The translations under genes were made by a program, and so were the position numbers. Below are positions 37,113-46,612 of a stretch of DNA of 64,000 nucleotides, one piece after another. The DNA lies in assembly GCF_022376835.1 (NCBI RefSeq), contig NZ_CP084606.1:1358501-1422500 (forward strand), in the 5' to 3' direction. Source of the DNA: Brucepastera parasyntrophica (GTDB lineage Bacteria > Spirochaetota > Spirochaetia > Treponematales > Treponemataceae). How positions within the stretch are numbered: position 1 is the stretch's first letter; each line of letters begins with the position of its first letter. The notes beneath the pieces are model-generated. The model searched no databases. It saw only the letters and a list, made by a program, of their open reading frames with translations, and was not told where the DNA came from.

Positions 37113-38078
37113 CTACCTGTCTTCCCTGAAATACGGAACACTGAGTGAAGCCGGACTCTGGCACTCCTTTTTCTTCCGGAGCGTGATCAGGACGAGAACG
37201 ATTATGGTCGCCAGATAGGGAATCATATCAAGCAGCTGAGGAGAAAAAACAATTCTCTTCCCGAACAGGAACAAGTCTATATTCTGGAATTTGAAGCCTA
37301 TGCCCTTCAGCGCGCCAAAGGTATAGGCCGCGAATATTGCCTTGAGCGGGTTCCATGTACTGAAAATAATCAGGGCCACCGCGATCCAGCCGGCACCGGC
37401 GGTAATATTCTCCTGCCAGCGCGGAACAAATACAAGAGACAGATAGGCCCCGCCCATGCCGCACAGAAAACCTCCCGCGGTAATATGGGCATATTTATAC
37501 GCCGTTACATTTATTCCGGACGCATCGGCTGCCGCAGGGTTTTCTCCTACGGCCCGGACATTGAGTCCGGCCTGAGTGTGCCGGAAATAAACAAACATAA
37601 TAATGGCTATTATAATTCCGAAGTGGACATACATACTCTGCTCGAAAAACATCTTGCCCAGAATGGGAATGTCCCTTAAAACGGGAATAGATACGGGAGC
37701 AAAGGCCGACGAAATCGATTCCGGCAGGGCCTTGCCCGAGAGGCTCTTGCCGAGAAAACTGGAAACTCCCGTGCCGAATATGGTAAGGACAAGTCCTGTT
37801 ACAACCTGGTTGCCCCGGAAGGTTACCGTGATTACGGCATATATAAAGGCGCCTGCGGCGCCGGCGAGTCCAGCGGCAATGACGGCCGCGACAGGATTCG
37901 CCGTAGAAAGGCCGACTGAAAATCCGACGGAAGCGCCAAGGAGCATCATGCCTTCAATTCCGAGGTTCATATTACCCGCCTTCTCGCACAGAATGCCGCC
38001 GAGAATTGCCAGCAGAATATGGGTCCCCATTTGAACTGCGGTCTGCAAAAACAAGGACAGTGAATCAAGGAACATCAT
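37113..38078 (-). CDS. ABC transporter permease, nucleoside type (second)
   Basis: 321 residues with about eight membrane segments and the BPD_transp_2 pattern of nucleoside/simple-sugar importers (GGILCEKAGNMNLGIEGMMLLGA). It starts inside the end of the previous permease gene (4-base overlap), so the two are made together and presumably form a heterodimer. It is the last gene of the bmpA ABC cluster. Confidence 0.9.
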   Translation of the reverse strand: MMFLDSLSLFLQTAVQMGTHILLAILGGILCEKAGNMNLGIEGMMLLGASVGFSVGLSTANPVAAVIAAGLAGAAGAFIYAVITVTFRGNQVVTGLVLTIFGTGVSSFLGKSLSGKALPESISSAFAPVSIPVLRDIPILGKMFFEQSMYVHFGIIIAIIMFVYFRHTQAGLNVRAVGENPAAADASGINVTAYKYAHITAGGFLCGMGGAYLSLVFVPRWQENITAGAGWIAVALIIFSTWNPLKAIFAAYTFGALKGIGFKFQNIDLFLFGKRIVFSPQLLDMIPYLATIIVLVLITLRKKKECQSPASLSVPYFREDR

Positions 38079-39151
38079 GCCGCGTCTCCTTTCGCTGATT
38101 TGCGTACCGGTATCCAGACAAATTTATGGCGGATAAAAAATTCGCTCCCGAGGACAAAGAAAATAATAATACCCTGCAGAATCTGGGCCATTGACGAAGG
38201 GATTTTCAGGGAACTCTGTAAAAAGTTTCCGCCCTGGATCAGCATTGAAAACAGAAAGGACACAACCACGGTTACCGGAGGACTCAGCCGGGCAAGCCAG
38301 GTAGTTATAACAGCCGTAAACCCAAGCCCTCCCGAAAGCTGATCAGACAGTGACTGCTCGATGGCCGAAGCCTGCATCATACCCGCAATGCCGCACAGCC
38401 CGCCGCTTATCAGAATGGCGGTCAGCATAATGCGGGACACATTCATTCCCGCATAGCGGGCCGTGGCTTCGCTTTCTCCGAGTACATCAATTTCATATCC
38501 CAGCTTCGACTTTTTCAGCAGAATAAACATCAGGACCGCGAGAACGAGCGTTATCACCCAGCCAATATGGATCCCGAACAGACTTGGCAGCACGGCGTTT
38601 TTACTGAATGACGCTATTTTCGGAAACCCGCTTGCGGCCGGGTCCTTCCACGGACCGTACTGCAAATATGAAATCCATTTTACCGCGACATAGTTCAGCA
38701 TCAGAGTAACGAGGGTCTCGCTGGCGGAAAATTTTGCCCGGAGCAAACCGGGGATCAGAGCCCACAAACCGCCGAATATAAAACCGGCGATAAACATGAG
38801 CGGCAGCAGCACAAAGGCCGGCAGATCAGGAAAACCGAAAGCAATGAGCGAAGCGCCGTAAGCGCCCAGGTAAAACTGGCCTTCGGCCCCTATATTCCAG
38901 AACCGCATCCGGAAAGCGACCGCGGTCCCCAGGGAAAGGACAGTCAGGGGAATTGCCTTGTTGACCGTTTCCCTGAACCGGTAGGCCGTACCAAGAGAAC
39001 CTGAAATAATTTTTGCATAAATATCGAGGGGATTATATCCCATTATAAGCATAATGAGTGCCGAAGCCAGAAGCGCAATAGCTACGGCCGCAAGGCGCAG
39101 GAGATTTTCCTGAAGCATGGAAAGCTCCCGTTTGGACGCAATGTGTATCAT
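38075..39151 (-). CDS. ABC transporter permease, nucleoside type (first)
   Basis: 358 residues, about eight to ten membrane segments, with the family marks FRMRFWNIGAEGQFYLGAYG and LRAKFSASETLVTLMLNYVA. It overlaps the ATPase gene by 4 bases and the second permease by 4 bases. Its position and type match the BmpDEFG/NupABC-like purine-nucleoside importers of spirochaetes and Gram-positives. Confidence 0.9.
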   Translation of the reverse strand: MIHIASKRELSMLQENLLRLAAVAIALLASALIMLIMGYNPLDIYAKIISGSLGTAYRFRETVNKAIPLTVLSLGTAVAFRMRFWNIGAEGQFYLGAYGASLIAFGFPDLPAFVLLPLMFIAGFIFGGLWALIPGLLRAKFSASETLVTLMLNYVAVKWISYLQYGPWKDPAASGFPKIASFSKNAVLPSLFGIHIGWVITLVLAVLMFILLKKSKLGYEIDVLGESEATARYAGMNVSRIMLTAILISGGLCGIAGMMQASAIEQSLSDQLSGGLGFTAVITTWLARLSPPVTVVVSFLFSMLIQGGNFLQSSLKIPSSMAQILQGIIIFFVLGSEFFIRHKFVWIPVRKSAKGDAA

Positions 39152-40710
39152 TTTACTTCCTCCCGGGAATTTTCATCTCCCTGTTTTTCTCCGAGCATCA
39201 GCAGACCTATATCTTCCTTTGAAGTTTTTTCCGGGTCGACAATCCCCATTACGGCCCCGTTATGAATTACTATTATACGGTCACAGAGACTGCGCAGAAC
39301 ATCAAGATCTTCCCCAATATACAGAATGGCGACGCCCCGTTTTTTCTGCTCATTCAGCATATCATAAATTGTATACGAAGCCCCGATATCAAGTCCCCGG
39401 ACAGGATAGGCAGTGATAAGAAGCTTTGGCTGCATTTCAATCTCGCGTCCGAGAAGGACTTTCTGGATATTGCCGCCTGAAAGTTTTTTTACTATATGAT
39501 TGACCGAGGGCGTAGAAATATCATAGTCGCGTACAATTTCCTCGGCCTTGCGACGCCCCTCATTCCGGTTAATAAAAAGTCCTGAATTCCAGTTATATGA
39601 CTTAAGCAGAATATTGTCGGTTATATCCCTGCCGGCAACAAGACCCATTCCAAGCCTGTCTTCGGGGATAAAGCTCATGGTTATGCCTTTTCTGATAATA
39701 GTACGCGGGGAAAGTCCGGTAATTTCCTCGCCAAGGAACCGGATTGAACCGGAGTCCGCACGGATCAGCCCTGCTATTGTCTCGCACAATTCCTTTTGCC
39801 CTGAGCCGGCGATTCCGGCGACACCGAGAATCTCTCCGCCGTAAAGGTCAAAACTTATGTCGTTCAGGAGGCGCACATTATTTTCATCCGTCTCCGTTAA
39901 ATTTCTGACTTCAAGCATGGGGGCCGCCGTTTTTTCAGTTTCCGCCCGCTTTATTTCCAGGGAAATAGGAGCACCCACCATCAGTTCAGTGAGTTCACGC
40001 GGAGCTGTTTCCGCGGTCCTGACCGTTCCGGCGCTTCGGCCCTTCCTCAGAACAGTGACCCTGTCGCTTATTTCCATAACTTCATTTAACTTATGGGTAA
40101 TGATAATAATCGAACAGCCGTCTTCCTTCATTTTACGCAAAATGGAAAACAGCTGGGTGATTTCCTGCGGAGTCAGGACCGCAGTCGGTTCATCAAGAAT
40201 CAGAACTCTCGCGCCGCGGTACAGAACCTTCAGGATTTCGACCGTCTGTTTTTCGCCGACGGACATGTTATATATTTTTTTGTCGGGATTGATTACAAGC
40301 CCGAAATGTTTTTCCACCTGATAAATTTTTTCTGTTATTGCTGAATTGTTTATAAAGAATTTTTTCCGTTCCCCGATCGCGATATTTTCACGGGCGGTCA
40401 TAACGGAAACAAGTTTGAAATGCTGATGCACCATGCCGATACCGGCCCTGATGGCATCATAGGGTGAAGAAAAAAACTGCTCTTTGCCGTCAATGAAAAT
40501 ACTGCCGGAATCAGGCATATAGATTCCGGAAAGCATATTCACGAGGGTGCTTTTCCCCGATCCGTTCTCACCTAGCAGGGCCAGTATTTCACCCCGGTTG
40601 ACCGAAAGGCTGACATCCTGATTGGCCTGCACCTGGCCGAAGGCTTTTGAAATATTACGCAATTCAATATATGCGTTTTCTGTCATACAGTTTCCGAAAA
40701 ATGAAAACAA
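39148..40710 (-). CDS. ABC transporter ATPase with two nucleotide-binding domains
   Basis: 520 residues with two ABC cassettes. The first has Walker A LLGENGSGKSTL, signature MSVGEKQTVEI and Walker B VLILDEPTAVL. The second has a degenerate Walker A GVAGIAGSGQKEL and signature LSGGNIQKVLLGREI, with LLITAYPVRGLD in place of a normal Walker B. Asymmetric pairs like this are usual in sugar and nucleoside importers (RbsA/NupO type). A TTG or ATG nearer the second residue of the conserved core (MTENAYIELRN) may be the true start, since the first 8 residues are not conserved-looking. Confidence 0.92.
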   Translation of the reverse strand: MFSFFGNCMTENAYIELRNISKAFGQVQANQDVSLSVNRGEILALLGENGSGKSTLVNMLSGIYMPDSGSIFIDGKEQFFSSPYDAIRAGIGMVHQHFKLVSVMTARENIAIGERKKFFINNSAITEKIYQVEKHFGLVINPDKKIYNMSVGEKQTVEILKVLYRGARVLILDEPTAVLTPQEITQLFSILRKMKEDGCSIIIITHKLNEVMEISDRVTVLRKGRSAGTVRTAETAPRELTELMVGAPISLEIKRAETEKTAAPMLEVRNLTETDENNVRLLNDISFDLYGGEILGVAGIAGSGQKELCETIAGLIRADSGSIRFLGEEITGLSPRTIIRKGITMSFIPEDRLGMGLVAGRDITDNILLKSYNWNSGLFINRNEGRRKAEEIVRDYDISTPSVNHIVKKLSGGNIQKVLLGREIEMQPKLLITAYPVRGLDIGASYTIYDMLNEQKKRGVAILYIGEDLDVLRSLCDRIIVIHNGAVMGIVDPEKTSKEDIGLLMLGEKQGDENSREEVK

Positions 40711-40773
40711 CAGCGGCGGGAGCCGGAATACGGTTGCCCGCGCTGTTGCTTACCTGCGATAGAACACAGTTTC

Positions 40774-41868
40774 TTAATTTGATATATTTCCGATAACGCC
40801 CTTAACAAACCAGCTCATATTCCAGATTTCATCATCGGTCATAATAATACCAGCTCCGACTTTTTCAGTTCCGCTCTGGTCATACAGAGGTCCTGCGAAA
40901 GGATGGAGGTCTCCGGCAATAATGGCATTTGTTGCGGTATCAACAGCTTCGGCGGTTCCCGGCGCGCAGTTGATTGTCAGCTCGTCGAGGGAAACCATTC
41001 CCGTGTCCAGACCTTCCCAGTAAGCCCGTGAAACCCAGGTCCCGTCGAGGATCTTGTTCACGTCATCCACATAAAACACTTCCCAGTGGAACAGCGGCGC
41101 TGTCAGGTAGGCTTTCGGAGCGGCATTTGCGGTCGGTGAATTGTAGCCGATGGCAAAGGCCCCCTTCTCCTGGGCGGCAATCTGGGGGGCTGTCGTATCC
41201 TGATGCTGGGCAATAATATCACAGCCCTTGTTCAGAAGCTCAAGAGCTGCCTGCTTTTCAACAGCGGGATCAAACCAGGTATTTGTCCAGATAACTTCAA
41301 CGGTTGCGCTGGGATTAACGGACTGTACGCCAAGCGCAAAGGCGTTAATTCCGCGGATAACCTCGGGAATCTGCATTGCGGCGACATAGCCGATCTTGTT
41401 AACCTTTGTTTTCATTCCGGCAACAATACCCGACAGATACCGGGCCTGATAAATTTTTCCAAAGAAAGTGGAAACATTGGCCGCACGGCGGTAACCGGAA
41501 CAGTGTCCAAAATAAATTTCAGGATGATCAGCGGCAACCCTGATTGTCCAGTCCATAAAACCGAAACTGGTTGTGTAAATAACATTACAGCCAAGATCAA
41601 TCAGATCACGGATGGCCTTTTCACAGTCAGCATTTTCGGGGACATTTTCAATATATGCGGTCTCAATACCCATCTCGTTCAGAGCAAGCCTTCCCTGGTC
41701 ATGAGCTTCCGTATACCCCTCATCATTGATGGTTCCGATATACACAAAACCAACCTTGATGGTATCCTTTGTCAGCTTTCCGGCTGACTTTTCGGTTTCC
41801 TTTTTGGCGCAGGAAGTTGTAAAAAATACGGCCAGAACCATCACCGCCACAATGAGTACCTTTTTCAT
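40774..41868 (-). CDS. bmpA: BMP-family substrate-binding lipoprotein
   Basis: The signal peptide ends in lipobox FTTSC. The mature protein is a PnrA/BmpA-type periplasmic binding protein of normal length (364 residues in total) with KVGFVYIGTINDEGYT, GCNVIYTTSFGFMDW, YFGHCSGYR and GCDIIAQHQDTTAP. Members bind purine nucleosides, which suits the adjoining transporter and xpt. The ATG at 41868 has AGGAG upstream. It has its own promoter (42010-42037) and a leader of about 135 bases. Confidence 0.93.
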   Translation of the reverse strand: MKKVLIVAVMVLAVFFTTSCAKKETEKSAGKLTKDTIKVGFVYIGTINDEGYTEAHDQGRLALNEMGIETAYIENVPENADCEKAIRDLIDLGCNVIYTTSFGFMDWTIRVAADHPEIYFGHCSGYRRAANVSTFFGKIYQARYLSGIVAGMKTKVNKIGYVAAMQIPEVIRGINAFALGVQSVNPSATVEVIWTNTWFDPAVEKQAALELLNKGCDIIAQHQDTTAPQIAAQEKGAFAIGYNSPTANAAPKAYLTAPLFHWEVFYVDDVNKILDGTWVSRAYWEGLDTGMVSLDELTINCAPGTAEAVDTATNAIIAGDLHPFAGPLYDQSGTEKVGAGIIMTDDEIWNMSWFVKGVIGNISN

Positions 41869-42009
41869 TGCATCACTCCTTTATGCAGAAAAATATTAAA
41901 AGCCGGAATTCCGGCAAATTCACTGATACCGCAGAGTCCTGCGAATATATCCGGCAGGAATCACATTTTTTCAATGCCTCCGGAGGTGTTATTTCCGCCT
42001 CCGGCGCAC

Positions 42010-42037
42010 TTTATAATTCTTTATACAGTAAAATCAA
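42010..42037 (-). promoter_or_regulatory. Promoter of bmpA with structured leader
   Basis: On the minus strand TTGATT (42032-42037), 16-base spacer, TATAAA (42010-42015). The leader between it and bmpA contains a CCGGAGG / CCTCCGG stem and a second palindrome GCCGGAATTCCGGC. It does not match the purine riboswitch core. Confidence 0.5.
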
Positions 42038-42095
42038 ATAAAATTAAAGCCGGTAAAAACACGCCTTTTAAAACAGGGGGACTTTTTCAGCCGTT

Positions 42096-42677
42096 TCAGG
42101 CGTCATCACGGAAAACAATGCCCTCTTCGGGACTCATCCGGTCAATAACGGCAAGTGATTCAAGCCTGACGCCCTGGGAACGGATGCGGTCTCCTCCCTT
42201 CTGAAAACCCTTTTCAATAACGATACCGGCGCCGGCCACACGGGCGTCGGCTTCCCGGACCAGCCGGATCAGGGCGTCAAGGGCGCTTCCTTCCGCAAGG
42301 AAATCATCAATAATAAGGACGGAATCTTCTGCCGACAGATACATTTTTGACACAGTTACCGGATACACGGTGTCCTTTGTGAACGACCTTACTTCACAGT
42401 GAAACAGATCGGTCCCGATATTTTTTGATTTTACTTTTTTCGCAAAAACCACAGGAACATTGAAGTACTGGGCCGTGATACAGGCCACGCCTATCCCGGA
42501 AGCTTCTATAGTAAGGATTTTCGTTACCGGAATGCCCGCGAACCGGCGGGCAAACTCCTCCCCTATCTTATTCAGCAGACTGACATCAATTTGGTGATTG
42601 AGAAAACTGTCAACCTTCAGAATATTCCCGGGAAGTACAACGCCGTCTTCACGTATCCGTTTCTGTAATAACTCCAC
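42096..42677 (-). CDS. xpt: Xanthine phosphoribosyltransferase
   Basis: Converts xanthine and PRPP to XMP for purine salvage. The 193-residue protein matches Xpt from end to end: MELLQKRIREDGVVLPGNIL at the start, TIEASGIGVACITAQYF, and the PRPP-binding loop VLIIDDFLAEGSALDAL. The start is GTG at 42677 with AAGGGCGG upstream. It precedes bmpA and its transporter, so salvage and uptake are co-localised. No purine riboswitch was found in front of it. Confidence 0.94.
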   Translation of the reverse strand: MELLQKRIREDGVVLPGNILKVDSFLNHQIDVSLLNKIGEEFARRFAGIPVTKILTIEASGIGVACITAQYFNVPVVFAKKVKSKNIGTDLFHCEVRSFTKDTVYPVTVSKMYLSAEDSVLIIDDFLAEGSALDALIRLVREADARVAGAGIVIEKGFQKGGDRIRSQGVRLESLAVIDRMSPEEGIVFRDDA

Positions 42678-42736
42678 CTGTTCCGCCCTTATGAAAATGC
42701 AGGGTATTGAAAAGTACCTGTATCCTAATAGTTAAA

Positions 42737-42801
42737 CAGCCCTTTTTCAAGAGCTATTTAGCTCAGAGCTGTTTAGCTCAGAGCTGTTTAGCTCAGGGCT
42801 G
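42737..42801. repeat. Tandem hairpin repeat between putP and xpt
   Basis: Three 15-base units of the form GAGCTGTTTAGCTCA (42751-42795), each able to fold on itself (GAGCT/AGCTC with a 4-base loop), are enclosed by CAGCCC (42737-42742) and GGGCTG (42796-42801). It may end putP transcription. Confidence 0.7.
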
Positions 42802-42820
42802 TGTAACTTATGCGGGGTTT

Positions 42821-44410
42821 TCAGAATTCGGCGTTTTTCGCCGCTTCAAATTCCTCCTGAATTTCTTCGGACGGTTCGGCTGTCAGTTTGCTTACAACAA
42901 AAATGACGATGCAGGAAATAATAAAGGCAGGCAGCAATTCATACACGCCGAAAAAACCGCCCAGTTTACTGAGTCCTTCCTTCCATACAACAACCATAAT
43001 TCCGCCGGTAAGCATACCCGCAATGGCCGCAGGCAGCGTTGTCCGCTTCCAGAAAAGACTGAAAAGCATAAGAGGACCGAAGGCGGCGCCAAGACCGGCC
43101 CAGGCATAGGACACGACCCGGAAAATCGAATCGTTTCCGGACAGGGCCACCCACACGCCGAAAATGGTAACTACGAGCAGGGTGATACGGGCGACCCACA
43201 TAATAAAGCGTTCGCTCGCGTCCTTTTTAAGGACACCCCGGACAAGATCGCTTGCCAGAGCGGAAGATGCGATCAGCATATATGAATCGGAAGAACTCAT
43301 CGAAGCCGCAAGAATACCTGAAAGGATCAGCCCCGCAAATATCGGCGGGAAAAAATCCACAGCCATATGGATAAATATATTTTCAGAAGCCCCCGCAGTC
43401 GTCAGCAGTCCGGGCATCAGGGCCCTTCCTATCATACCAATGGCAACAGCAGCAAACAGCGAAATACAGCACCACGTTACCGCTATAATCCTCGACTGTT
43501 TTATTTTGGAAGATTTCCTGATTGCCATAAAGCGGAGCAGGACCTGCGGCATCCCGAAATATCCGAGTCCCCAGGCAAGACATGACAAAATGGAAAGGAA
43601 ACTGTAATTAGCGCCGGGACCGAAAACACCTTTTCCATTGACAACGGCCTGAGGATTCCCCGAAACGCTGGAGGCTATCCCGTTTGCGTCAACAGGCACG
43701 GCAATACCGAAAAAATCGGTAAACCGGGGGATTTCCCGGAGATTTTCAACGATCTGACCGATACCGCCGGCCTTTACTGTCCCGATAATCAGGACAAGCA
43801 CCAGGGCGACAAACATTAAAATGCCCTGAATAAAATCGGTAAGACTTTCCGCAAGGAAGCCGCCTATTGCCGTATAAGCCAGAACAAAGAGGGCCCCAAG
43901 AATAACCATCAGTACATAATAGTCATGCATATTAAACACATAACTGAACAGTTTTCCGAATGTAACGAACTGTGCCCCTACATAGATGGAAAAAAATACG
44001 AGAATGATAACAGCCGAAATAATCAGCAGAACGCGCTTTTTATCATGAAACCGGTTCGCGAAAAACGCGGGAATAGTTATCGAATTGTTCGCTATCTGTG
44101 AATAGGAACGCAGCCTGTGGGCAACTACACGCCAGTTTATCCAGGTCCCGACAGCGAGGCCTATCGCCGTCCATACAGCCTCACCGGCCCCGGTAAAATA
44201 AGCGACCCCGGGTAAACCCATCAAAAGCCAGCCGCTCATATCGGAGGCCTCCGCGCTCATGGCGGCGACCCAGGGACCAAGGCTCCTCCCTCCCAGAAAA
44301 TACTCTTCGGTATTTTCATTGCTTTTTTTCGCATACCATAAACCGATCCCGATAGAAAACAGCAGATAGCAGCCCATCACGATTAAAATTTGGATACTTC
44401 CCCCATCCAT
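42821..44410 (-). CDS. putP: Sodium/proline symporter, PutP-like (SSS family)
   Basis: 529 residues, about 13 membrane segments. The family marks are FLGGRSLGPWVAAMSAEASDM, SGWLLMGLPG, TAIGGFLAESLTDFIQG and ILAASMSSSDSYML, the last lining the sodium site. It imports proline with Na+; other amino acids cannot be excluded. The ATG at 44410 has AAGGAG upstream. It appears to be monocistronic; the 210-base gap to the next gene holds nothing I can name. Confidence 0.93.
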   Translation of the reverse strand: MDGGSIQILIVMGCYLLFSIGIGLWYAKKSNENTEEYFLGGRSLGPWVAAMSAEASDMSGWLLMGLPGVAYFTGAGEAVWTAIGLAVGTWINWRVVAHRLRSYSQIANNSITIPAFFANRFHDKKRVLLIISAVIILVFFSIYVGAQFVTFGKLFSYVFNMHDYYVLMVILGALFVLAYTAIGGFLAESLTDFIQGILMFVALVLVLIIGTVKAGGIGQIVENLREIPRFTDFFGIAVPVDANGIASSVSGNPQAVVNGKGVFGPGANYSFLSILSCLAWGLGYFGMPQVLLRFMAIRKSSKIKQSRIIAVTWCCISLFAAVAIGMIGRALMPGLLTTAGASENIFIHMAVDFFPPIFAGLILSGILAASMSSSDSYMLIASSALASDLVRGVLKKDASERFIMWVARITLLVVTIFGVWVALSGNDSIFRVVSYAWAGLGAAFGPLMLFSLFWKRTTLPAAIAGMLTGGIMVVVWKEGLSKLGGFFGVYELLPAFIISCIVIFVVSKLTAEPSEEIQEEFEAAKNAEF

Positions 44411-44620
44411 TTTGAAACTCCTTATTGAAATAACTGATACTTTAGCTTAAACAAGGAAAAACAAACCCCTCGCATCCGGGAAAAGCCGATCCGGCTCCGG
44501 AATTCAGGAGATATTTCTGTTTTTGTGTTAAAAAAATGGTAAGGGATATCAGCCGGGGCGTCAAGCAAAAAAAACCGGAACTTATAGCAGCGGAACAGAG
44601 GCAAATCCGGCGTTAAAACT

Positions 44621-45289
44621 TCAAAATCCGTCCAGAGCAACGGGATGTTCCCGTCCTATAGTTGTTTCCGGTCCGTGTCCCGGAAGTACGCGCGTATCGG
44701 GAGGAAGTTCAAAGAGTCCGGAAAGGCTCCGGTAGATTTCAGGGAAACTGCCGCCCGGAAGATCGGTCCGTCCGATTCCGGAATAAAAAAGCGTATCGCC
44801 GGAGACAAGCGTACTGTCTTCTTCATTATACAGACAGATTGATCCAGGACTGTGTCCCGGTGTATGTATGACCCGCCATCCGGCAATTTTTCTTCCGCCA
44901 GGCAATTCAGGTTCCTGCCCATCTTCCAGAAAAAAATCAGCCGGCCTCAGGTCTTCAAAAAAGCCGGGGACGAGTTCCGCCATACCGATATGGGAAAGCA
45001 TTTCCTGGTGCTTTTTACGGGATCCGGGACCGAGAAAACGGGATTCAGCCTGATGGACTCCAACCGGTGTTCCGGGAAAGACCTCAAGTAAAGAAGGAAG
45101 GGCGCCAAGATGATCAATATGGGTATGGGTCAGAAGTATACAAAAAAGATGTACCGATAAATCGGAAATATGTGATATAATTCTATCCGGGTCTCCCCCA
45201 GGGTCAATAACCAGCAGATTGTTGTCCCCGGCAGGAATAAACCAGGTGTTTACCGAAAGCAAACCTGTAATCAGGCGGTGGATTTCCAT
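44621..45289 (-). CDS. Metallo-beta-lactamase-fold hydrolase, glyoxalase-II-like
   Basis: 222 residues with the complete dinuclear metal set: LLTHTHIDHLG, HTPGHSPGS, SGDTLF and PGHGPETTI. It belongs to the GloB/YcbL-like branch (GIGRTDLPGG). It probably cleaves a thioester, but the substrate is open. TATACT (45297-45302, minus) is 7 bases before the ATG and no Shine-Dalgarno is present, suggesting a leaderless mRNA. It is divergent from the following membrane-protein gene, whose start codon lies only 28 bases away. Confidence 0.9.
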   Translation of the reverse strand: MEIHRLITGLLSVNTWFIPAGDNNLLVIDPGGDPDRIISHISDLSVHLFCILLTHTHIDHLGALPSLLEVFPGTPVGVHQAESRFLGPGSRKKHQEMLSHIGMAELVPGFFEDLRPADFFLEDGQEPELPGGRKIAGWRVIHTPGHSPGSICLYNEEDSTLVSGDTLFYSGIGRTDLPGGSFPEIYRSLSGLFELPPDTRVLPGHGPETTIGREHPVALDGF

Positions 45290-45317
45290 ATTTTATAGTA
45301 TAACCCAGGAATGGAAC

Positions 45318-46060
45318 ATGATAAATAGGCTGGTGCTGGTTTTTTTTATAGCAATCGCAGCATATTTCCTCTTTCCGCTTTTTTTTTCCTATTTAATACG
45401 GAAAAACCGCAGGCATATTCTGTCCCGGCTCCAATCGGAAAAAGCCGTCACCGGCCTGTTCAGCGCAGCCAGCCTTCATGTGCTTGAATTTGAGCTGACA
45501 GACAAAACGGCGGGCGAACCGGGAAAAATGATGGTACCCTTCAAAAAAAATCTTTTTCTTACGGTTTCGGAAGACGGGGTCCTTAAAAAAACCGATCCGA
45601 AAGAATTTGCTCTTATAAAACTGGGAACCATGGGACTCATATTTCCCGCGCAAACAAAACGACAGAGAGGCCTGTGTATTCTTTTTACCGAGGCGCTCAA
45701 ACCGGCCCAGCTGCCGGAACCGGAAAATCTGCAGTTCAGTGAAAAACCTGATAATCCGGCGAAACCTTTTTGTGTGATGGGAGGAGCCTTTCTGGAATTT
45801 CTGGTTTTTCTTGAATCTCTCAGACATCCTGAACTCGGGTTTGTCAGCTTTACAGCCTTTGCCGCCATTTTCGGAAAAGCCATTCCCTATTGCCCGCCGG
45901 GATTTTTTTTACCGTTTCTGACGCCTCTTTTCATGAAGCTGTATAAAAATGAAGAAAAAAAGGAACTGTTCAAAAAAGACTCCTGATCGCCCTGCAGACT
46001 TCCGGGATTGTAATAAACATTGTTCTTTTTATGTTTGTCTTCTGGTATATCTGTTACTGA
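45318..46060 (+). CDS. Hypothetical membrane protein with N- and C-terminal anchors, one frame break
   Basis: An N-terminal hydrophobic segment (LVLVFFIAIAAYFLFPLFF) is followed by a soluble domain with FELTDKTAGEPGKMMVPF and a Pro-rich end. In the frame as read it stops at 45986. Adding one A to the run of six at 45972-45977 continues it with a second hydrophobic segment (IVINIVLFMFVFWYICY) and a TGA at 46058-46060, giving 247 residues. I consider the longer form more likely. The ATG at 45318 follows AGGA. I do not recognise the family. Confidence 0.6.
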
Positions 46061-46186
46061 AAATACGGCACCCTTATCGTTCTTTTAACGGCGGAAAATA
46101 TATCGCTTTTTTCCTGAATGAACTAATATCAGTGTTTTTTTACATACTAATTTTGTATGCAGAACTAACAGGGGCCGCCGGTTTGA

Positions 46187-46236
46187 ATCGTGTCACGATA
46201 CGATTGTGAATACGATAGCACATCGTATTCACAATC
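46187..46236. repeat. Nested palindromes downstream of the membrane protein gene
   Basis: ATCGTGTCACGAT (46187-46199) is followed by GATTGTGAATACGAT (46202-46216) and its perfect complement ATCGTATTCACAATC (46222-46236) with a 5-base loop. There is no T run, so a simple terminator is unlikely. Confidence 0.7.
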
Positions 46237-46297
46237 AGAAATTCTCCTGCGTTCCGAAAAAAGCAGCCATCTGAAAAATATGATATGGTCTTCTCTT

Positions 46298-46612
46298 CTA
46301 CAGCCAGCTGAATGTGATTTCTTCCCCGAACTTAAGAGTATGTTTCTCCGCATCCACTATTGTTTTGTCTTCGGAATAAATAATATTCAGCCCGCCATTT
46401 TCCATTCCGATGGTCATCTCTGATTTATACCAGCTGTTTTCATGGAACACCCTGATTGTAGCGGGATATTCCGCGTCCTCATCAAAAATGATTATTTCGA
46501 CAGGACCATAATCCGTTGTTTTAAAATATATTCCATTATTTTCTTCTGCCTCGGTATAATTTATTATGACTTTCGATGGAGCATAATTTGTAAAGCTGAT
46601 TTTTATAGTCAA
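46298..46612 (-). pseudogene. Hypothetical 104-codon frame, probably 5'-truncated by repeat B
   Basis: A clean frame coding for a strand-rich protein (ISFTNYAPSKVIINYTEAEE at its start, HTLKFGEEITFSWL at its end). The only in-frame start is a TTG at 46612 that lies inside the 30-base palindrome of repeat B copy 2, with no Shine-Dalgarno. The repeat points away from this gene. The simplest reading is that the original 5' end was lost when the repeat arrived, but a leaderless or non-ATG start cannot be excluded. No family recognised. Confidence 0.4.

Noticed and set aside
42678..42820. Purine riboswitch in front of xpt
   Set aside because: The region is explained by the tandem hairpins; none of the conserved purine-aptamer junction or loop sequences is present.
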